A DNA stretch of 64,000 bases. Source: Magnaporthiopsis rhizophila. Its lineage: Eukaryota; Ascomycota; Sordariomycetes; Magnaporthales; Magnaporthaceae. The notes below the pieces were generated by a model. That model had not been told where the DNA came from, made no database searches, and worked only from the letters and a program-made list of their open reading frames with translations. The translations under genes and the position numbers were made by a program. Positions 59,401-64,000 of the stretch are shown one piece after another. The number at the start of each line of letters is the position of its first letter. Positions within the stretch are counted from its first letter, which is position 1. The stretch is taken from assembly GCA_003049465.1 (NCBI GenBank), contig PYSS01000051.1, positions 124,001 to 188,000 of the forward strand, given 5' to 3'.

Positions 59401-60213
59401 ATGATTCCATACGGCACAAGCATCATGGCCGCCTTGCAGTGCTACAGAGACTATGCAGCAGCGCTCATCGGCCGCCACGTCTCCCGCCTGAGCCAGCCTG
59501 TGATCGAAGTTGGCCGGCAGCTGATCGCGCAATGCAACTACTACACAACTCCAAACGCCCCGCAGGGCGCTTGGGAAACCCCGCCGGAAAGGCTCCGGAG
59601 GGCCAAACGACAGGCCGAGCGACCGGCCGAGGAGCTCCACCGTGCGGCTCAAGATCTGTGGGCACAAGACATCCGGCGGGAGATCAGGAGCCGCCGCTCT
59701 AGGAAGCCGCAGCCGGCTTCCGCATCATATGGCGGCGACTGGCCGTCGGCGACACCATCAGCACCGTCAACGCAGCCGTCGCCATCGCCCAGCGAAGGAG
59801 AGCCCAGGAAGACGCCGGACTTGAACGACCTGGAGCTGGTGCAGACGAGCACCGAGGGCCTGCTCTGCGGCATGTGGGCGCTCCTGGGCAGCCTCCAGGC
59901 GCAGCTGCCGCGGGCGGTGGCGCCGCCCACGACGTCGGAGCTGCGACGCCTCTTTGGTCGCCTCGCCTCGACCGCGGACAACTTTTACGTCGACGACATC
60001 GACGCCGTGCTCCGCGAGTGGGGGCTGTCCCGGGGCGTCTCGCTGAACCTCGGCGTCGTGGTGGAGGGGCCAGCGAGCGACGGCCGCTTCTCGTACCAGA
60101 TACGCGAGGGCGGCGACGCCACCATCTGGATACACCACGACAACGCCGAGGCGCTCTGGGGCGGCCCGTGCAGCCACTACTCGGCCATGGCCGGGCGGGC
60201 CGGGGGTGGCTAG
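59401..60213 (+). CDS. OTU-like Cys/His protein, putative peptidase fold
   Basis: A single exon encodes 270 residues. The first 100 residues are helical and basic, then a Pro/Ser linker (about 104-137). The C-terminal domain starts with LELVQTSTEGLLCGMWALLG, in which C156 sits at the start of a helix as the catalytic Cys does in OTU-type peptidases. It continues with PTTSELRRLF, NFYVDDIDAVLREWG, LNLGVVV, and ends with ATIWIHHDN and SHYSAM, where H259 lies in an HY/HW position. This order of Cys, helix, [F]YVDDI, strand, strand and His is like OTU deubiquitinases. It is not a standard OTU signature: there is no DGxC motif. I consider it a probable fungal member of that clan; function and catalysis are inference. 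Confidence 0.7.
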   Translation: MIPYGTSIMAALQCYRDYAAALIGRHVSRLSQPVIEVGRQLIAQCNYYTTPNAPQGAWETPPERLRRAKRQAERPAEELHRAAQDLWAQDIRREIRSRRSRKPQPASASYGGDWPSATPSAPSTQPSPSPSEGEPRKTPDLNDLELVQTSTEGLLCGMWALLGSLQAQLPRAVAPPTTSELRRLFGRLASTADNFYVDDIDAVLREWGLSRGVSLNLGVVVEGPASDGRFSYQIREGGDATIWIHHDNAEALWGGPCSHYSAMAGRAGGG

Positions 60214-61386
60214 GGGCCGGGGGTGGTTGCCTGGGGGTGGCATTCGGCCGTCGCCGGAGGAGAGACAATGCTACGGCTTTTGGCTGGTTTGGACATGGAC
60301 ACCTTGAAGCAAAAGCGAGGGTGACGCAAGGGGATGGCAAGGACAGAGCAAGTAGAAAACAAGGGCGGAAATGAAAGGCATGGCAAGCGGGATTTTATAT
60401 ATTTACAACTTAGCAAAAACTTTTTTCAAGTCACATCACTTGTTAACTTGTTATGGTCGTAACGGCTGGGCTTCCGTCCACACCGTCGTTAGTGCCGTCC
60501 GCGGATTAGCTTTGCAGCACGGATCGGGGGTGCCGTCGAGTCGGAACCGGGGCATGGGACGTGAAGGGCCCTGCACAGGAAAGGACGGGAGGGTCGGCAG
60601 GGAATGTCGTGCCCCGTCGTGGAGGAAAGATTTCGTAGTAGCCTCTGGGATAAAGTAAGGGATAAGAAGTAGGGGCAAAGCGAATCCTCACAGAGGCGGT
60701 CGGAGAACGCCCGAGGCAGTAAAATCTTGATTGGCACGCGTAAATAACCCGAAAAATAACTGCAATAGCTTACCACAGACAGCATCACGCACGAAGGTAT
60801 CTGTCACGTGCTGTCACTTGCTTTAGTAGCTGTCATTCCACCTGCCCGCGCCAGGCTTCTGTATCTGTTCCGGTTTCCCATGTCTTTTCCTGCTGCCTAA
60901 TCCTTCGCTTCTAATATCCTTTCCCTCTCCTACAATCTATGCCTATACGAGACTCCAGGCTTCTATCTGGGGGACTCGGCTATTCCCAATTGGATCAAAT
61001 TGCGGCGGCAACTGCTCAGGGTTTCATTGCATCCTCCAGGATCGTGGCGGGGTCGACGCTTGCAATGAGCTCAGCCGTGGCGCATTTATTGCCTGGAACA
61101 CATTTGCGATTGCCTGTGATCCTACACCAAGCCCAGGCTGCAATCGTTTGTAAAGCAGATAGTTCACAAGATCTAACGGGATTTCTTTCCCAATAAGGCC
61201 AACCAAGACAATCCCGCACAACAACTTGCATTGCCTCAATGCTGCGCGCTGGATTCTGCTGTTGGCACCTCTGAATCGCTAATCGCACAACACGACAACG
61301 ACGTCATCGACCCAACCAACACCAACCGCATAGCCTACCTTCCGACATCGTTCGTCCCAACCAAGGAGACGCATTGCAGATGAGTC
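60214..61386. promoter_or_regulatory. Intergenic upstream of the DUF726 gene
   Basis: This 1.17-kb stretch is AT-richer than its neighbours and should hold the promoter of the next gene and the 3' UTR of the previous one. I see no gene in it. A 5' UTR intron is possible but I could not place one. Confidence 0.5.
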
Positions 61387-63951
61387 ATGGCGCCGCTGGC
61401 AGCGGACCCTCGCCAACTTTTGGTCGTGCTCAACCCGGCTAGGCGGCGGGCGCTCTACACGCTGGTGGACGAGATCACCAAGTACATGCGCTCCCAGCTT
61501 GTCCTGATGAACCGCGACGAGGACCACCAGGCCCGACGAGATCGCCCCAGCGCCCCAGCACCCCTGCTCGTTTCGTCCGAGAGCTGCGATGCTTCCGCGG
61601 AAAGACGCGATGGGAGCCCGGCCGGCAGCCTATCCCCACGGCCGAAGCGGGCCTCCAAGCCCCCGACCAGGGAGCTGATTCGGCTGCGGGCTGCCGCCGT
61701 TGCCCACCTCGACGAGTGGCGGCGCCAGCTCCTCAAATCACTCAAGGACATCGCCGCCACTCCAGACGACGCTAAGATCACCGAGGCGCGGCAGGAGCGC
61801 CAGGCCCGTCTGCAGCGCGCCAGGGCCGACACCCCAAGCCAGGGCGAGAACCTGCTGGACTTTGGCGAACCAGCAGCGGCTGCCGCTAGCAGCACCGGCG
61901 GCGGCGGTGGCGGTGGCAGCGACCACCATGACCGAGAACTGGCTGCTTTCCAGAAGCCGCACTACCCACTCCCGACTCGCCTCACCACCATCCCGCGCGA
62001 GGACCGCGAGGAGGCGCTCAGCTGCGTCCTGGTCATGATGCTCTCCACGGGCGCGTACACGGCGCACTCGCGCACCCTGGCCGTCTACCTCGCCTCGGCC
62101 CTGGACCTCCCGCCAACGGTGCTCGCGCGCGAGGAGGCCGAGATCGCGCGGTCGCTCGTCGAGTCGTCCACCTCGGACGAGGCCGAGAAGCAGCGGCAGC
62201 AGCAGGCCATGACGGCCGAGGCCGAGGCCCAGAAGCGCCGCCTGGAAGGGCAGGCCAGCCGCTTCTGGAAGGTCGGCCTGGCGTCGGTCGCGGGCGCCGC
62301 CGTCATCGGCATCACGGGCGGGCTGGCCGCGCCCCTCGTCGCCGGCGCCATCGGCGGCATCATGGGCAGCATCGGCCTCGGCAGCTTGGCCTCATTCCTT
62401 GGAGTATTTTGGATGAACAGCGCGCTCGTAGGCGCCTTGTTTGGGGCCTATGGAGCGAAGATGACTGTACGTGTGCCGCCGTTGCTTCATGTTCTTGATT
62501 TGATCTTCAACTGACCGATGTGAGATGTGATGTAGGGCGAAATGATGGACCAGTATGCCCGCGAGGTCGACGATTTCCGCTTCATACCGCTGAACGAGGC
62601 ATGGGGCAAGGAGTACTCCAAAGAGGACAAGGACTCACGACGGCTCCGGGTTACCGTTGGCATCAACGGCTGGCTCTTGTCCAGGGATGACATAGTCAAG
62701 CCATGGCGCGTGCTGGGGGCCGATACCGAGGTCTTTGCCCTCCAGTACGAGATCGAGAGCCTGTTGAGCCTCGGCACCGCTCTGCGCGATCTCATCGGTT
62801 CCTACGCCTGGGGCGTCGTCAAGGTCGAAATCATCAAGCGGACGGCCTTGGCCGCGCTGTACGCCGCCATGTGGCCGCTCCAGCTGCTCAAAGTCGCCTC
62901 TACCCTCGACAACCCCTTCAACCGGGCACGCAACCGGTCCGAAAAGGCCGGCAGGGTGCTCGCCGACGCCATCATCAACAAGGTCCAGGGCGAGCGGCCC
63001 GTCACCCTGATCGGATACTCGCTGGGGGCGAGAGTGATACACTCGTGTCTCGTCTCGCTGGCCGAGCGCCGCGCGTTCGGCCTCGTCGACCAGGCCGTAT
63101 TTATCGGTGCTCCCATCCCGTCGGATCACGCCCAGTGGGCGGAGATGCGCAGCGTCGTGTCGGGGAAGCTGTTCAACGTCTACTCGGAGAACGACTTCAT
63201 CCTCGCCTTCGTCTACAGGGCCAACAACATCCAGCTTGGCGTGGCGGGCCTGGAGGCCGTCGAGGGCATCGACGGGGTCGAGAACCTCGACCTCAGCGAC
63301 GCCGTGAGCGGCCACCTGCGCTATCCGGACCTGATCGCCAAGATCCTGGCCCAGTGCGGCTTCCCCGACGTCAAGGGCGGTGAGGGACCCATCGAGACGG
63401 ACAAGGACGTGATCGAGCTGCGTGACGAAGACGGCAGCGCCAAGCAGGGGAGCCTGATAGACTTTGGGGACGAAGCCGCCATGGTTGAGCCCAAGTCGCT
63501 GTCTGGCTTTTCCATGGTTGACAGCAGGCATGCCCGCCCCGCCGCGCCGAGGTCCAACTCGGACGTTCTGATGCAGCAGTTGGATCCCATGGCGACCTTG
63601 GCGCACATGGGCCAGCCCAGTGCCACTGTCGCAAAGGCCTCGGCTAGCGCGCCGCAGTTGCCATCTGCTGCTTCCACTGCTGAACGGACTGCCCTGCCGA
63701 GATCTGCCGGCTCGGCCTCAGTTTCGGGGAATGCCGCTGGCGGGCCCGACAAAACCAACCAGACTGAGCCCGAGTCGCTCGTAATCCTCCCTGGGCCGAG
63801 GAACAGTGGTGACGGCGGGAGCGGTCAACCGGTAGATCATGCCGAGAGTGATGAAGACAGCGACGACGACGGTCATGTAGGCATAAGGATGGAGGACAAT
63901 GATGACGGCGACATGGTTACATATGACGCCCCTATACCCTTGGATGACTAG
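61387..63951 (+). CDS. TMCO4/Mil1-type alpha/beta hydrolase (DUF726)
   Basis: Two exons (61387-62466 and 62536-63951) encode 831 residues. The family is DUF726, represented by human TMCO4 and yeast Mil1, which links to clathrin adaptors. A Gly-rich hydrophobic stretch at about 295-355 (LASVAGAAVIGITGG and GAIGGIMGSIGLGSLASF) forms the predicted membrane hairpin. The hydrolase domain follows, with VTVGINGWLLS, then the nucleophile elbow LIGYSLGARV at S522, and later AVFIGAPIPSD and YSENDFILAFVYR, where Asp is the acid candidate. The intron has donor GTACGT and acceptor TGTAG and joins GAKMT to GEMMDQY. The N-terminal part is low complexity, and the tail from about 675 is disordered and acidic. 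Substrate is unknown. Confidence 0.92.
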
Positions 63952-64000
63952 CTGCCCTTTTGTTGGTTGGGAAAAAGCAAGGAGAGCGTTGATATTGGAC

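Overview
This window is nuclear DNA from a filamentous ascomycete, most likely a Sordariomycete; a Magnaporthales relative is my guess, not a demonstrated placement. The evidence is GC-rich coding DNA, short introns (about 70-250 bp) with GTAAGT/GTATGT-type donors and CTAAC/CTGAC branch points, genes on both strands without operons, and ordinary eukaryotic housekeeping genes. I built spliced gene models by reading exon junctions by hand. There are 17 protein-coding genes I can support, plus one tentative small ORF. I saw no rRNA, convincing tRNA, CRISPR array or complete transposon.

Left end (0.2-7 kb): a Pro/Gln-rich protein with a PH/EVH1-like N-terminus (minus strand), the mitochondrial ribosomal protein uS8m (plus), a 2.9-kb intergenic stretch with a poly-C-flanked assembly gap, and a 139-residue repeat protein (minus). 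From 6.8 to 22.2 kb lies an unusually empty stretch. Its only plausible gene is a 68-codon Cys/Gly/Tyr-rich ORF at 15.5 kb. It also carries microsatellites and many copies of a short TACCTAGGTA-type palindrome.

Middle (22-45 kb): the RNA polymerase II largest subunit, then the COMPASS WD40 subunit Swd1/RBBP5 on the same strand. These are followed by THG1 (tRNA-His guanylyltransferase), TMA23 (nucleolar ribosome biogenesis) and a poly(A)-tailed repeat fragment duplicated around a single N. Next come a single-pass membrane protein of unknown function, eIF4E, a malonyl-CoA-synthetase-like ACSF3 homologue with a His/Asn/Gly repeat insert, a BolA protein and a possible telomere (TPP1/Est3-type) protein.

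Right end (45-64 kb): the large PI3P 5-kinase FAB1, the ERMES subunit MDM12, the ESCRT-I subunit VPS28, the nucleolar factor NOC2, an OTU-like Cys/His protein that may be a novel peptidase family member, and a TMCO4/Mil1-type (DUF726) alpha/beta hydrolase. Several genes share themes: endosome and membrane contact (FAB1, VPS28, MDM12, Mil1-like), ribosome biogenesis and translation (uS8m, TMA23, NOC2, eIF4E, THG1) and transcription (RPB1, SWD1). Nothing shows that these form a functional cluster.

I did not find a clear new biological system. The best leads are the OTU-like protein, the FLxLxPTQS repeat protein, the EVH1/polyproline/C-terminal-helix protein, a stop-free BolA intron encoding a hydrophobic insert, and the 15-kb gene-poor interval.
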